Assembly (NCBI GenBank): GCA_033060915.1
Contig: CM065378.1
Coordinates: 49,292,501 to 49,356,500, forward strand
DNA length: 64,000 nucleotides
Origin: Euryodendron excelsum
Lineage: Eukaryota > Streptophyta > Magnoliopsida > Ericales > Pentaphylacaceae
Direction of reading: 5' to 3'
The notes under the pieces are model-generated. The model saw only the letters and a list, made by a program, of their open reading frames with translations, was not told the origin of the DNA and ran no database searches. Below are positions 36,601 through 51,400 of this stretch, in pieces. The translations under genes and the position numbers were made by a program. Position 1 is the stretch's first letter, and each line of letters begins with the position of its first letter.

Positions 36601-39600
36601 TTGTTTGAGGGCAAGTGTACCTTATTATGGATTGCGCCTTTTGGATCACACTTATTATTAGGTGTTACCAACTATTGCATACAATACATGTGTGCATGTA
36701 TTGGTGTGCAATCATGTGGTTAATTCATCATCCTTTCTCATTTTCAAATGTGAGCTGTTATTATTGATACTGTACAACCTCTTGCAGCTATAAACTAAAC
36801 TTGTAAATCTTTTGGGTGGTATGTGGCGCTTAAAGAAATGAGCGCGTGGTATAACATATAGAAATTGTTGAACCATGCTATGTTATCTAGACTTTTTTAA
36901 AATTGTGAAGTACCCATGTCGGATACTCAACACTCATATAAGGGTATGAGATTTGTGTCAAATATGGCTAGTTAGATATGCATCTAACAAGTATGCATAA
37001 GTAGTTGAGTATACTATAGAACTACACATAAGACTTCTATTTTACGCATGAAATGCCATATTTTAGTTTGTAAACACCATTTTACTTTAAAAAAGTAAAA
37101 GAAATATTTAAAACATATCAAATTTAGCAGTGTTCTAGTGTCTATGGACATGAGAATTAGATGAGTCTGACACTTAGACATGTACCTATACCCGACATCC
37201 GAACCCGAGTCCAGGTAACATAGGAACCATGTATATTTTCACTTCTTTATTTGGGTTATCTCATATATGTTTAGAAATTTGTTGAACCATGGATGTTAAT
37301 GACTTTATTTGTGTTATATGTGGTGCTTCTTGGTTTGCTTCTCCAGATTGTAGAAATATTTAATATATCAACAAAGGCAAGGGTTGAAAAAAGTATACTA
37401 AGAGGTTGTGCAATGTGTTATAATTGAGGTCTACTTCTTTTCTTTTACTAATAGTTTATGTTTCCTACCATTTATATAAAACTTGAGGAGATAGTCATGT
37501 ATGGTATGGAGTATGGACGGTATGGTTATTTGCATGCTGTTCTAAACTGAGTTCTTCAAGGTTACAGTTTAGATGCACCCTTACCTATTTTATTCTCTTC
37601 TCTATTACAGGATATTTACAAGAAGCTTCAACTGTGGAAGCTAATTGTGTCAATTTTCGCATTTTCATCTACACCAGAATTGATGTTTGGCCTGTACTTG
37701 CTGTACTACTTTCGGGTATTTGAGAGACAGATAGGTTCCAATAAGTACTCAGTAAGTACTCATAGATCAATTCAATCCACAACTAATCATTAGTTCCTGC
37801 TATTTTATTAGTTATTGGAGACATCATCATCAACATTCTGAGCCTAGTGGATTGCAAAGGATGATATTGTTGATCTTCCATTTTCCTGTGCCATCAACAT
37901 TTTGATGCAATTCCTTAAGGATGCATTGAACAAAAATAAAATTTCATGATGCATCAAAGTGGTCATTTGTGTATGTTACTAGTTGATATACAACAACCTT
38001 TTTGTTTTTTGGGTTTTGGGGTTGGGGGGGGGGGGCGGGAGGGTGTGTCTAAGTTGGTTGCATTATGCGGGGAAGCAAGTACAACTGTGTTGTCCTCTAA
38101 ATAGAAAATATGATGAGTACTCTTCAAATATTCAAATATTTGTTTGCCCTTAGCAATTGAACCTTTTTTTTTCCCTTGTAGAAGTTGGAGTCAATATTTT
38201 GGTTTTGTTTGAACAAGTAAACCTTTATTGAAGAAAGTGCAAGAGTGAGTGCCATACTTATTTTAATGGATGTCTTGGCTCAACAAAGTATCTAAGCACC
38301 ATTGTGATGGTAAACATGTCAAGTGGTTAAAAGCCATTTAATATTGATTTGCAATGACCTTCTATTGGTTGACACTCCTCCAGTTTTAAAATTTTGCTTT
38401 TGTCTTAGTCTAAGAAGCACGAGTATTTCTAAGAAGGTGTCGTGTCCGTATCGACTACGACACTCGTCAGACACTGCCTGGACATCTGTTGGAGACGCCT
38501 CCAACTATATTATATTATTTTATTATTTTATTAGAATCGGACACGCCTTAGACACTTTGGAGACGCGCGTATCTGTCACTTGGACACCGTGTCTGTGTAC
38601 ACATAAAATACGTTGCAAGTTTGAAGAAAATAACTTGGAACCCAATTATAAAATAAAAACAATGTGATCTTATACCTAATTTAATGTTTAAACTATAGAA
38701 TACTTGGTTTTTAATTTTAGTTAGTGTTATTCAGTATTTATTTTTACCTTTTGAGTAAAATATATCTATATATGACATATTAAAAAAATACATAAAATAT
38801 ATAATTTTGCTGTGTATAGTGTCTTGCATTTTTTGAAAATCCCTGTGTCGGTGTGTCCATGCCGTGTCGTGTACCCTTATCCATACTTCTTAGGTCTTAG
38901 TGCATACTTTAATCGGGGTAGTTCCATTGTGAGATAATTTCTTATTTGGAAATTATGCATTCCTTTCTGAAAAACAAAATCAAACAAAAGAAAAGAGGGA
39001 GAGAAGCTCACTTCGAGGGGGCACATCCATACTAGAATCTTCATTCAACCAAGCCATATGACATCTACATAATATATATAGCTGCAAGAGATAAACTTTT
39101 GAAAACTACCCACCAACTTTGAAAATGAACAATAATATCCTAATTAAATATTAAGTTTATTTAGATAATACCTAATGGTCCTACATAAATAGTTTATAAC
39201 ATTCAAAGACCATTTTCCTCTGGTTCTAGGTTTTGTTTTGATAAATTAGGTCCATCTTGGAAATCTGCATACACAACAAAACAGAACTCCGTAAAAGAGA
39301 AATGTGACCACTTCGAGGGGGTCTTCCTTCTAACAACTGCATCAAGGGGTTTGGCTTCCAAACTTTCACAATTACAACCTTCAACCTCCATTGGTCAATA
39401 GATATAGAGGGAAAGTGGCTCTAGTACCATTTGTTTCATACCTCTTTGGAAAATAATATCAAAAGAGAAGAAGAGAGGGAGAATTACCCACTTTGAAGGG
39501 GGTATAACCTCGTAAGAGCAAAAGTACTAATCTAAAATTGGAATCTTCATTCCACTAAGCCATATGGGCTACAATATATACAAAACATATAGCTATAAGG

Positions 39601-42600
39601 GATAACTTCTACAAAAGATATAGCTATAAGGGATAACTTCTGAAAACTACCCACTACCTCTTAAAACTAACCAACACTACCCAACTTAAATATTAAATTA
39701 TTTATTTAGATATACTAATAAAGTCCTAACTCAATAGGTATATAACAAAAATAATTGGGCCGGTGAAGTGCATCTCTTCCCATAAATGGTAGCATATTTG
39801 TGATCACAAGGAGGCATCTATTTTTATATTTTTTTTCTCTTTTAAGAAACAAAAATTAAGAAATTGAGAAATTATTACTTTGTTTTGGGCTAGTTGTAGA
39901 AGAGTCCTTAGTCCTGAGTCCTTACCAGTCACGTCTAATTATTTTGAAATTTACCATTTCCAGTTAAATAGGTAAGTTTAATAAAATTTTGATTGTTGTC
40001 TTAGATGGCTAGATCTCTTTTTAGGTTATCCTTTCACCATGTGCTTGTAATTGGTTTTGACATAATGACTTGCTGTTCTTGGAATTGGATTGATGTGACT
40101 AGCATCAAGTTGTTCAATGTCCTGGTTTACTCATCTTGGCATAATTCTGACCTTTAGGTGATAGTTTTGATGCGCGAGTGTTAGAAATTGAACATATATT
40201 AGGCACCTCAAATCTTGTGTTGTCTTTCCTTGGGTGAGATTATGAAGGTTGAGCATTTAATATTATCATTCGTTCAATATAATGTATTGCTTTACATGAA
40301 TGTAGGACTCGTTTCTATTGTGACGATTTTGACTTTTGGACTTAAGCAAACCAACACATGTGTTCTAACATCGAAGATTTTTTAGCTTGACGATTAATAT
40401 ATATGTATTATTTTTGCTTGCCTATAATATTATACGGCTATAACTCTATCGGCTCTTACCCCCTTCTCTCATCTTTTCTTTTACTTGTGTTAATCAATCA
40501 AGTCATGATTGATATTTTTGAAAAGGTGTTTTACCTAGTCTAAGATGTCCTACTTCCCAAAATAATTGAAGGTCTATTGGCCATGCATTTGCTGGTGAAT
40601 TAAGTGTTAGGTTTTATATTGTCAATTTATGTACAAAAGCACTTTGGATGTATTTTCATTAAGTATATAGGTGTGACAATTTTTAAGGATGAGCTGCGGC
40701 AAATTGAAGCTTTAGCAAAGTCGAAAATCAGCATTTTCGGGCAGAGTGAGCAAAACTGTTTAAACGGGGTCCTATACTATTCAAATGGAGCATGGATAAT
40801 TGAACGGTCCTGGAAGGCATTTGAACGAACGACCAGATTGCTCAAACGCGCAATATAGTTTTAGATGGTTCCAGAATCTACTTAGTATTAGCTTAGGATG
40901 TCATTTCCTATGAGATTTGTATGTCCAGAGTTGTGTTAAACACTGACAACTATCTAAAGGCTCTCAAGATTGACCTACGCACTACACCGAATCATAGAGA
41001 ACTTTATTGTGGAGAACTTTATTGTGGTGCATACAGATATATGGAGTGTTGATTCTTTTGCTCTATCTTTTACAAGTGTTTTGGAGCTTTCGTGGATTTC
41101 AAGGCTTTTGTGTTCAAGCACTCTAGAGTGGTGAATAGAGGATTCGAGCAATATCGCTTCTTCTAGATTTGAGGATTCAACGAGTTTGTTAGTAGAGTCT
41201 TGTAAATTGTTTAGGGTCTTGTTAATTGTTCATGATTATAGTGCTTGGTTGTTTAGATTGAGTTTGGTTCTGTTGGTTTTCCACTTAAAAATTGTGTCTT
41301 GTGTGATTGCTTTATTGTTTACTTTACGTGCATGCAATTATAATATGTTTAAGAGTTGATCTAGTTTAACTGAGCATACGCAAATCCATGGCCTTAAACT
41401 TTTATCAAGCATAGCTGTGGGTATAAATGCTTTGTTTCATGGCTGAGGCAACTAAAGCCTATGGCATTGGTGGTTAAGTTGCTATCCTTTAAAGGTGCCT
41501 TATTGCTCGCATCAATTTTTCATAGCTCTGGGTTCCAAATGTGGTGGCTAAAAAATTTACCTAAACTTGGAGGAATTCAGTATCTTGTTTTATATAAGGA
41601 TTAAAGGAAAAAAAAGCTCTAAGGTTTTAAGGCCCTTTATCAGATTATCATCTCTGTCTTTTGCTTTTCATCTGCATAACTCCCCTTTCTCTTTCGAATT
41701 TCACATTTATTTTGCTTATCCTTTTTTGTGGGTTACCGTTTATATTGCTTATCCCCGAGTCTGGTCTTAGCTAGAAAATTGAAGTTGTTAAAGGCGGACT
41801 TGAAGAAATGGAACAAACAGAATTTTGGTGCCTTGGGGACTCAAAAAGTTAGGGTTCTTGAAGATGTCCAGGTCCTTGATGGTTTGGAGGAGGCGAGGAT
41901 GTTATCTGAAGAGGAACGTGTTTTAAGGGCCTTAAAGAGGGAGCAGTTCAATAAGATAGCTAAGATGGAAGAACAAGTTGGAGACAAAAATTAACGCAAT
42001 TGTGGCTTCAAGCAGGGGATAGAAACACTAGTTTTTCTCATAAGATGGCAAATGCTCGCAGGAGATGCAACCTAATAGATTTGGGTTGGTGATGATGTGC
42101 TGACTAGTGGTGATCAGATCAAAGAAGGGATTGCGGTTTTCTGTGAGGATCTTTTCTTTGAACCTCTGAGTCGGAGACCAAGTCTTGATGGACTGGATCT
42201 CAGCCAAATTTCCATGAAGGATCAGTCTTGGTTGGAAAGACCTTTCTCTAAGGAGGAGGTGGTAGTGGGTCTGAAGTCTTTAAATACTGATAAGACTCCT
42301 AGGCCTGATGGTTTTCCCATGGCCTTTTTTCAACACTATTGGGATGTTGTTAGGGAGGAGGTGATGTGTATATTTGATGCTTTCTTTGTTAATGGTGCAT
42401 TGGAGAAGAGTCTTAATGCCACCCTTGTGGCCCTTGTCGCTAGGAAGAGTGGAGTAGAAGATATTAGAGATTTTCGGCCAATTAGCTTGCTTGGAGGCGT
42501 TTACAAGTTATTGCTAAGGTGTTAGCCTTGAGATTGAAAGAGGTGGTTGGGAAAGTAATGTCAGATTCCCAAAATGCTTTTGTGGGGGGACGTCATATTC

Positions 42601-44491
42601 TGGATGTTGTGTTGGTGACTAATGAGAGTATTGATTCTAGACTTAGAAGTGGGAGGCCAGGCCTAATTTGTAAGTTAGACATTGAAAAGGCCTATGACAA
42701 TATTAGCAGGAACTTCCTTTTGTGGGTTTTTTATCTTTTCGGTCAAGCTTTCTATTCTAGTGAATGGATCACCGATAGGTTTCTTCCAGTCTCACAAAGG
42801 TTTGCGTCAAGATGATTCTCTGTCTCTTTTACTGTTTATTTTAGGGATGAAGGTCCTGAGTGGTATGCTGAGAAAAGCAATCTCAGGAGACTTCATGGAA
42901 GGTTTTGAGGCAGGCAGCTTGGATGGTCAAACAATATTGGTTTTCCATTTACTTTGTGTGGATGGTACTCTTACTTTTTATGGGGCTGATGATCACCAGC
43001 TTGCTATTTGAGGTGTGACGTGCTCTGTTATGAGGCAGTGTTTGGTTTGAAGATGAACTTTTATAAGTTCTCTATAATTTCTGTAGGGGAGGTGTCTAAT
43101 GTGGAAGCTCTATCTAAGATTTTGGGTTGTAAGGTTCAACCTTTGCCTTCTTCTAAGAGGCTGGAAAAGCTCTACAGGGACTTTCTATGAGGTGGGATTG
43201 GCGAAGAGTTTAAATATCACCTAGTGGATTGGGACACTGTGTTCTCCCTTTCGGGAAGGTGGGCTCGGCATTCGTAAACTTAAGATTTTGAACCAAGCTC
43301 TTTTGGAAAAGTGGATTTGGAGGTCTGCATGTGACAGAGACAAGTTTTAAAGGACGGTGGCGTCTTCCAAATATGGAGGGAGCTAGGGGGATTGGTCCAC
43401 GATGGATGTTTCTTCATCTCATGGGAGGGGTTTGTAGAAGGGCATTAGGAACATGGATGGTATGCATGGTTTTTGGAGTCAAACTTGTTTTATGGTGGGA
43501 AATGGGAAGAGAGTGCGGTTCTGGGGTCATAGGTGGTGTGGGGTGGAGAGTTTGGAAAGGTCCTTGCTCTAGCCAAGTTGCTCTGGATAGGGAAGTGGCA
43601 GTGGGAGACTACTTTTGGTTGACCGAAGCCAAATGTTTTGGAATATTGCTTTTAGGAGGGATCTCAATGATTGGGAAATTGAGGAGCTGGTTCATCTTCT
43701 TGCATCTCTTTATGGCCTTAGCTTGACAGGGGAGGGTAAGGACTCCTTGAGGTGGATAGGTCCTAGAGCTACTGGTTTCTCTGTGAAATCCTTTTATGTG
43801 GCCCTTAAAGGCCAGACTGCTAGCACCTTCCCTTGGAAGGGCATATGGCAATCTAAGGCCCCCTCTAAGGTTGCCTTTTTTGCTTAGACAACATCTAATG
43901 GTTAGATTCTCACGATTGACAATCTTATCAGAAGGAGGCAAATTCATGTTAATTTGTGGTGTATGTGAAAGTGTGATGGGGAGTTGGTGAACCATCTTTT
44001 CATTCATTATAGGGTGGCTTTTGAGAGTTGGGCCTTAGTTTTGAGCTAGTTTGTTATTCTATGGGTTTTCCCAAACTCTGTGTCAAAGTTGCCCCTCTCT
44101 TGGAGGGGATCTACAGTAGGAAGGAGGAGAAGGAAAGTTTGGAGGTTGGCTCCTTTGATTCTGATGTGGATCATTTGGGGTGAAAGGAATAAGAGGTTTT
44201 TTGATGGCATTGAAACCCGTCTTTGGTATTAAAAGTAGGTTTCTGGCCCTCTTGTGTAGTTGGTCAAAGGGTATTTTTTTTATCCTTCTTTGAGCCAATT
44301 TTTGGACTTTGTGAAGTTCTTTGTGTAGCTTTTTGTATAGATATGTCTTTCTAGTATATAGTCATATACATGGGTGACAACCCCTTGGTGCGCTTCAATA
44401 AAGGTCGTAGGTATATGTGTACCTTTTGAAAAGTATGATAATCACTCAACTATTATTGAACCGGTTAGAGCTGAAGGGAAATGGCAACCAG

Positions 44492-44545
<54 letters not shown>

Positions 44546-45387
44546 ATGAACCAGAGAGAGTCTATTGAACCATTTTTTGTATTGATAATTGAAGGAAAAG
44601 AGGGAGTCCTTTATATAGGTGATGGGGCATAGGAGGGAGAGCTAGCTTGTGATGGGCGTGATGGCTTGTCTCTTTTAGCCACAAGGGTGTCAGCTTTGCT
44701 TTTGGGATTTGCAGAGGAAGTTGTCATATGAGTCAACGATGTGGAGTTGACTATGCATTAAATGCCCTTAAATGTCTTTTGTCTTCTCATTCATGAGGTC
44801 TTGGTCTCGATGTATCTCAATGTAGATGGAAATCTCTCTCTTATATAGCGGCTCAAGGTATATGTCCCTTTAAGGGAGTGACTAGCATTTTTACGAACCC
44901 ATTAACTCTAGCCTACAAACCACAAGTCTCTGATGATCCTATATAAGCCAGGTTATGACTGATTAGAGATGTCTTGATTGTGTGATATCCGAGGGATGAA
45001 TCCTTGGGCCTTGCTCAAGATCCAAGAAGTGGAGGTTTTCCCTTAGCTGGGGAGGGCACCCATTGGAGGGTGGCTCAGAGTAAGGTGGACGATGCGAGGG
45101 TGTCCAAGGGTGAGATGGAGGATCTCTTGGAGAGCTCCTTAAGGGAGCCCTTAGAGAGGCAAGGCCAAGGGAGGAGTTCTTAGGCGCCCTCATTCGAGAG
45201 GTGGTGGAGCTTGCCTTTCATTGGATTCTGAGATTAAGGCGCCCTGTTGTTAGCTCAACCTAGTTGTACATGCCAATGTCTTACTGACATAGGTGGCAAG
45301 AGAAGGTGATGTGGCGAATGTCTCTATGTGGTGTGTATACCCACATATTTATAGGTAATGTGGCTACGTGGCATTTATAGCCTAAAC

Positions 45388-45425
<38 letters not shown>

Positions 45426-48400
45426 AGTGAACAAGAGAGAGTCTGTTGAACCCTTTGGTGTATTGATGATCTGATGATTGAAGGGATATAAATCAGTAAT
45501 GCAGTGTTGACCCTTAAATGCATTTTCTCTTATGTTTCGTAATGTCTTGGTCTTAGTGTATCTTAATGCAGATGGAGGTCTTTCTCTCTCATGTGGTGGG
45601 TCAAGGAGCAAGTACCTCTGAGGGAGGGACTAGCGCCTTGATCAGCCTATTAATTTCAGCCTCCAAACCACACGTCCTTGATGGTCTCGCATGGTGCTTA
45701 TGGCTGCCTGGAGATGCCATGATCGTGTGACACTCGAGGGGTGAATCCTCGGTCCTTACTCAAGACTCAAGGAGTGGAGGTTATTTATTAGTTGGGGAGT
45801 GCACCCAAGGGAGAATGTTAAAGGATAAGATGGAGGATCCTTTGGAGTTCTATAGAAGGAGTTCCTTAGAAGGGTCCCTTGGGAAGGGGGTTTTAGGTGC
45901 CTCCACTGAAGAGGCTGTGGAGCTTGCCTTTAGGCGGGTTTTGGGCCTAAGGCACTGGTACATTAGCCCGATCTAGTTTGATGTGGCGATGCCTTATCGG
46001 CTTGGATGGCCGAGGGAGGAGGTGGTGTATCTGGCCACATGGGCACCCATATAGCTACATCTTTCTTATTGAGATTCTACTTTTTGGTAACTCTTATTTT
46101 TATTGTAAATTTCTATATCTATAGCTTTTATTGGTCTGACCCAGTGTTACCATAATACGCTAATACACTAGTGATTTATGTTTTTGGAACGGCGTTCCTA
46201 AACAGGGTGCACTTACATTCCAAAACCGTGATTTTAGCTATTCAATGCGATCCCAAACTCTTTTTTCTATTTATTTCTTTGAAGGACATCTAACGAGGGA
46301 AAAAATAAAATATAATGAATGAAAATCTAGAGAGAATGGAGTTTTGGCATAACAATATGCAAACAATGAGTTATAATATTCCTAGAAATGTGTCTTTAAA
46401 TAATTAATTTGAGGAAACATAGACTATATTTTATTAGATATCTAATTGTTAAATAAAATTGGTCTGGAGTACCTTAATTCTAGTAGTATAATTTATACAA
46501 GTCTACCCCTAACGTATCATATTTTAGAACATGTGGCGTACCACATTCACGTTCTCGTTCCCATTTTCGTTCCTCATACCCGAACTATTCGCATTCCAGA
46601 TAATATAGCTCTGACCAAAATGACTCAATAAAAGAAAAAGAAATGCTATGTGTCTTCCTTATCTCAGTGTCTCCTATCTTGGATCCATTTCTAGTATCAA
46701 ATGAAACTAACAGTGTGATCAATATTATATTAAACTTCATTTCTGATTGTGTTTCTCTCATGTACTCGATCAATTAAATTTTTTGCCATTGTGACCAATG
46801 CCGATTGCTAGCCCTAACATTTGAAAGGTCAATTGCACGGATCTGTTCTGCTAACTGGTTCTAAAATCTGGGTTCATGATCGGATTCCGATGTCAAATTT
46901 TACTATCGTTAGCAGCTAAAAGCTGAACATTGGTCAAGTGACTAAAGATAGTTTTCTGTTTACGAATTCATTGCGTGTTTCTTACTTATTAATTTCTTTA
47001 ACCACTTTCTTGCTGCTCTTTTTATGCCTGCAAAATAAGTTGTATACCAACGATTCTCTCTATCTGAGATTTATGTTTTACAAATATTTGTCTCCAGTAA
47101 CAATGTTGGATGAAATTTTTATTGGTTTTGATGAATGGTTGACGGTCGTCTTCTTTTCTAACTGTTATTGTTTCTCTCCATAGAAACTTAAAAAAGGTAA
47201 AAAAAAAAAAAAGAAGAAGAAATTGGCAAATTTTTAGTTATTATTTATTTTCTTATTTACTTTTCTCTGCATTGGCATGGAATTCCACTTTCTAATACCT
47301 CTTTGTGTCGTGCAGGTATTTGTCCTGTTCTCCATTATTGTGTCTCTACTCTTTGAGGTCCTTGCATTAACATTACTTAAAGGTATACAATATTCATCCT
47401 AATACTGTTTGATGCTCTTTTAATTTCTGATTAGTATGTTCCATTATGCCTGTCCACTGTTTATCTTCTATTTTCTTTCTTGTTTCTTATTTGGGTTTTA
47501 GTCCGTGGTAAACCTTGTTTTCTTTCTTGCTCTCTTACATTTTCATGCTTTACAGTTTATTGAAATAAAAACGTAACCATCTGAAGGGTAGGAAATAATC
47601 ATAGAGGTTGTTTATTAAGTTATTTGTTGTTAAGAATATGAACTTTATAGTTCTTGCGGTATGGGGTTTGTAATGTTTAAACCTAATGCTAAGAAGCATG
47701 GACACTCCATGGGAGGAGCCGTACCCGTGTCGGTGTCGGATACCGACACATGTGGGACACTCGCGAACACGTGTCGGACACTCCATTTTACTTGTCCGAT
47801 TTTTTATTTATTTATTTTTACATCAGACACTCCACGGACATGGCTTGGACACGTGTGTCCCATTTTGGACACTTTAGGGACAAGGCGGGAGTTTAATTTT
47901 AAACTTTAAAATTAATTGTTGGATAGAAGAAGAAGAAGAAGAAGAAGAAGAAGAAGAAGAAGAAAAGAAGAAGAAGCAGAAGTATACTACTAATATTTGT
48001 GATTATTTTGTTTTATGTGTTCTTTATGGATTTTGTATTAGATGATGATAGATAGTCAATGAAGTTTAAAGACATTTTAATGTTTTTGGTAGTTTATGAC
48101 TTCATAGTATTATGTATTGATGGAAGAATTTTTTTTTTTTGTTAATGCGTTTATTTACTTTATCATTTTTTATAGATGTAATAAACTAAGTGTGAATAAT
48201 TTGTTGACAATTAAGTAGTCCCATGTGTTTTTTTTTAACTGACGTTATCTTGTATAGTTTTTCACTTCTTTTGTAAAAATTTATATATGACATATAAAAA
48301 TATATTTTTTTTGTCATGTCCTTACCGTGTTGTGTTCTGTATTTTTTTAAAATTGCTGTGTCAACGTATCTGACACGTATCGTGTCCGACACTCGTGTCT

Positions 48401-51400
48401 ATGTCCGTGTCCGTGTCTGTGTTTCTTAGACCTAATGTTTCCCTTGGAAGCTACAGAGGACAAAGCTTATTAACCTGAAAGGCAACCCAACATTAGTGCA
48501 TGAACATGCCACAGGTAGCGTTACTTTACTAGAAGATATCATGAAATTGAAGTGGGAAGGCCAAGTTAACCAATCTTGGCTTTCCAGATAAACCTCCACG
48601 TTAGGTTGCAGCTGCCATCTACAACATCAATTGGTCACAGTATGAATTCTCAAGCATTAAGCTCATGCAGGGATGACCATCTGATGTTGCTTGAAGCTTT
48701 CCTAATAGTTCAGAAGAAAAATATAGAAGGTATTGAAACTTCAAAACATATGATCATTAAATTTGTAAAAATGTTTACCTGTGATTTTTCCAGAGAAACT
48801 ACGGCAGTTTCAACAAAAAGAATGATGCAGTTTTGAAAGACCTCCAATATATATAATTCATGATTGCTTCCAGTACTGTTTTCTATATTTTGCCAATCTG
48901 GGATTCTTATTCATCTCTATCAGTGAGTACATGCCCAAGAGAAAATTTAATTTCCCATATGCAGTGGGTTTTTACCATTTTCGTATAGTTTTCCTCAAAG
49001 ACTAAGACTTTTATGGATATTCCTTTTTACTTGGTTTCACGTGTTTAATTTTCCTCTCCACTGGGGTAGGTTTTGCTACCTGACATATGTTACTAACCAG
49101 TGCTCATCATGGGCCCCTCGCCTGCTACCAACTTACTTCCAAGAGTTTGGATCTGTTAGGTTGAGGGCTTATCCCTACAATAATTCCAAACACTGATCAA
49201 TGACCATTTATTCTGTAAAACCCACCCATGACATGCTGATTTGGCTTTCAATCATTTAATTTTCTGATTTCTTCTTAATCATATTTGCTAACAGTAAGTT
49301 TGGGGCAAGCTCCTTACTAGATAATAATTGGGATTTGCATTGAAGTTATTTGCTTGGCTTGAGATATGTAACATGTTCATATTTTGATTAAACAAGGCCA
49401 ACTGCTAATTCACTTTCAAGAAAGAGATGATAAAAAGTTTCCTTGAATGCCCATTGCAGACAAACATTCCTGTTCACATAAGATGCAATAGTAACAAGAA
49501 GCCATTTGTTCACAACTTGTTATAAATATTATTTCTTCCGCCCACCCCAAAACTATCTACTCCCTGATTCTGGTGTCTGCAAATGATAAAATTCCAAGCT
49601 AACTCAAAGAAGAAAATGCATTTGTGGCATGGAGTCACATTGGTTTTTAATCTTGTCAAGATGGGATATATTTAAATAAAGAATTTCTAAAACCAATTAT
49701 ATCAAATAAACTATATTCGAAGAGAACTTTCAGCAGAAAGTTTTCATGGATGATGGCGTTGGGGCTGAGATGTAGTGCCCAAATAGGTAGTTGAATCTCT
49801 ATGACATTCAATCACCACTTCTTGCTATGCATGCCCCTTCATTTTGCAGGCACACAGGTTATGAATTTTTGGACAGAAATTTTCCGCCTAAGAACCCAGT
49901 GTGTAAGATTTTGAGTGTTTTTCCCGAAGCGAGGAGATTGAGTTAGAACCACATACTCTTGTTAATTGGAGAGCTGTAGAAATCAGCTTGTCTGCTGAAT
50001 AGATTTGTTGACCCCTGACCTCAGCATCAGAGTACCGCTTATTGGAGCAAAAGAGCTTGTACAAACAGTGATGGTGTCTCAAACATTGACAGGCATAGTT
50101 TCTTCATGTATCCTTCTATTCGAGAAACACATTACTGACAACTAAAGATGTAGTACCAGCTACTATAGTCCAATCTGTCCTTGTAATTAGCCTTGTTTCA
50201 CATGGCAAGAAGCAGATTAGAAGGGGCCCATGAAAAACTAGCTGTTATATATAAAAGTATATATGATACCTATTGTTGGTACCCTTCAATTTAGGCTCCT
50301 GGGAGGCGTAAGAGTGGAGAAAGACCTACCTTTGGTACTATTTGCACAAAGTGGCTAATATATGTACACATTTGTAGTCATATTTTTGGACATATTAGGT
50401 TCAATTGGGGGATAGGAGACAAGACCTCTTGTTGCTCACCTTAATTGGTTAAAGTAACCCCAAGTAGTTGCTGAGCCCCAGCCAAATGGAATTTTTGAAG
50501 AATACTTTTGAACTTAATGATATATTTATATTAAATCTATTAAAGTTGGTTAGTCAGGTCAGTTTTCGATTGGCCCGTGAAAACAGGCTGGTCACAGCTT
50601 CAGCAGTTTTGAAACTGGACTTGAACTTTCTCCCCCTAGGGCATCCTCTGCTCCAGGAAGCAAGCAAACCTTTAACTGATGTTGGCATTACCCAATCAAC
50701 TCCAGATAATGATGTGATAGGCTCCAACCTTCCTTGGCAAATGGGCAATGGAGAAGAAGCTGATTCACACTTTATCTTGCGTTCTTGCACATGCAACACC
50801 AGGAAAAGGATGACTCTCCTTTCCCTACAAGGTCAAGTAGAAGCATGAAACAGAAAACACTCCTTTCAAATTACTCCTCCACACCATGTAGGCTGAACTG
50901 AGTATCCTTGCAATCTCTCAAACAGCTCCTCAATTGATCCCACCTCCCAATCTTAAACCACCCTTTTTAATAAAGGAGACCACACACCCCAAAATGAAGA
51001 CAAGAACTAGCAATGCTTAATAAGTCCAGAAACTCACTCAGAGGGTTTTGACCACACCAAGCATCCTACCAAAAGAGAAGCTTCCAACCACTGCCAATCT
51101 TGAAGGAGGTAGAGTTACATACACCCTTATGATGCTCTACCATAGCCCTACTCCGTGAGGACCCTTGATGTCCTCCGTTGTCCACTCTCTCCTCTTCGTT
51201 GTATATTTCCTCCCCACAACCCTTTTCCACAACATAACTTGCTTGCAAGCAAACCTCCAAAAACATTTCCCTATGAAAGCCCTGTTAAACAAGATCTAAT
51301 TGTGGATGCCCAAACCCAAAAGGAAGACAAATTACTGCCCTCAGCGAGATAACTGTACGATCCTAGACCCACCTTATGTGGATTTGAGACCGCGTAGCTA

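Larger units (their letters stand above)
44496..46065. repeat. Segmental tandem duplication (~0.9 kb unit, diverged), each copy headed by an AG run
   Basis: Copy 1 is 44496-45388, copy 2 is 45389 to about 46065. Both begin with an AG microsatellite followed by AGAGAGTCT(A/G)TTGAACC, and share GGTCTTGGTCT(C/T), GATGGA(A/G)(A/G)TCT, GTGTGA(T/C)A(T/C)(C/T)CGAGG(G), GGATGAATCCT/GGTGAATCCTCGG and AAG(A/T)AGTGGAGGTT. Divergence is high, so the duplication is old. No coding frame or transposon end was identified. The sequence type is unknown. Confidence 0.7.

Noticed and set aside
44374..44632. Arg-Glu repeat frames
   Set aside because: They are translations of the AG microsatellite.
50468..50848. 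126-codon plus-strand frame as a gene
   Set aside because: It lies in intron 4, has no recognisable motif or promoter, and overlaps the end of a minus-strand LINE remnant.
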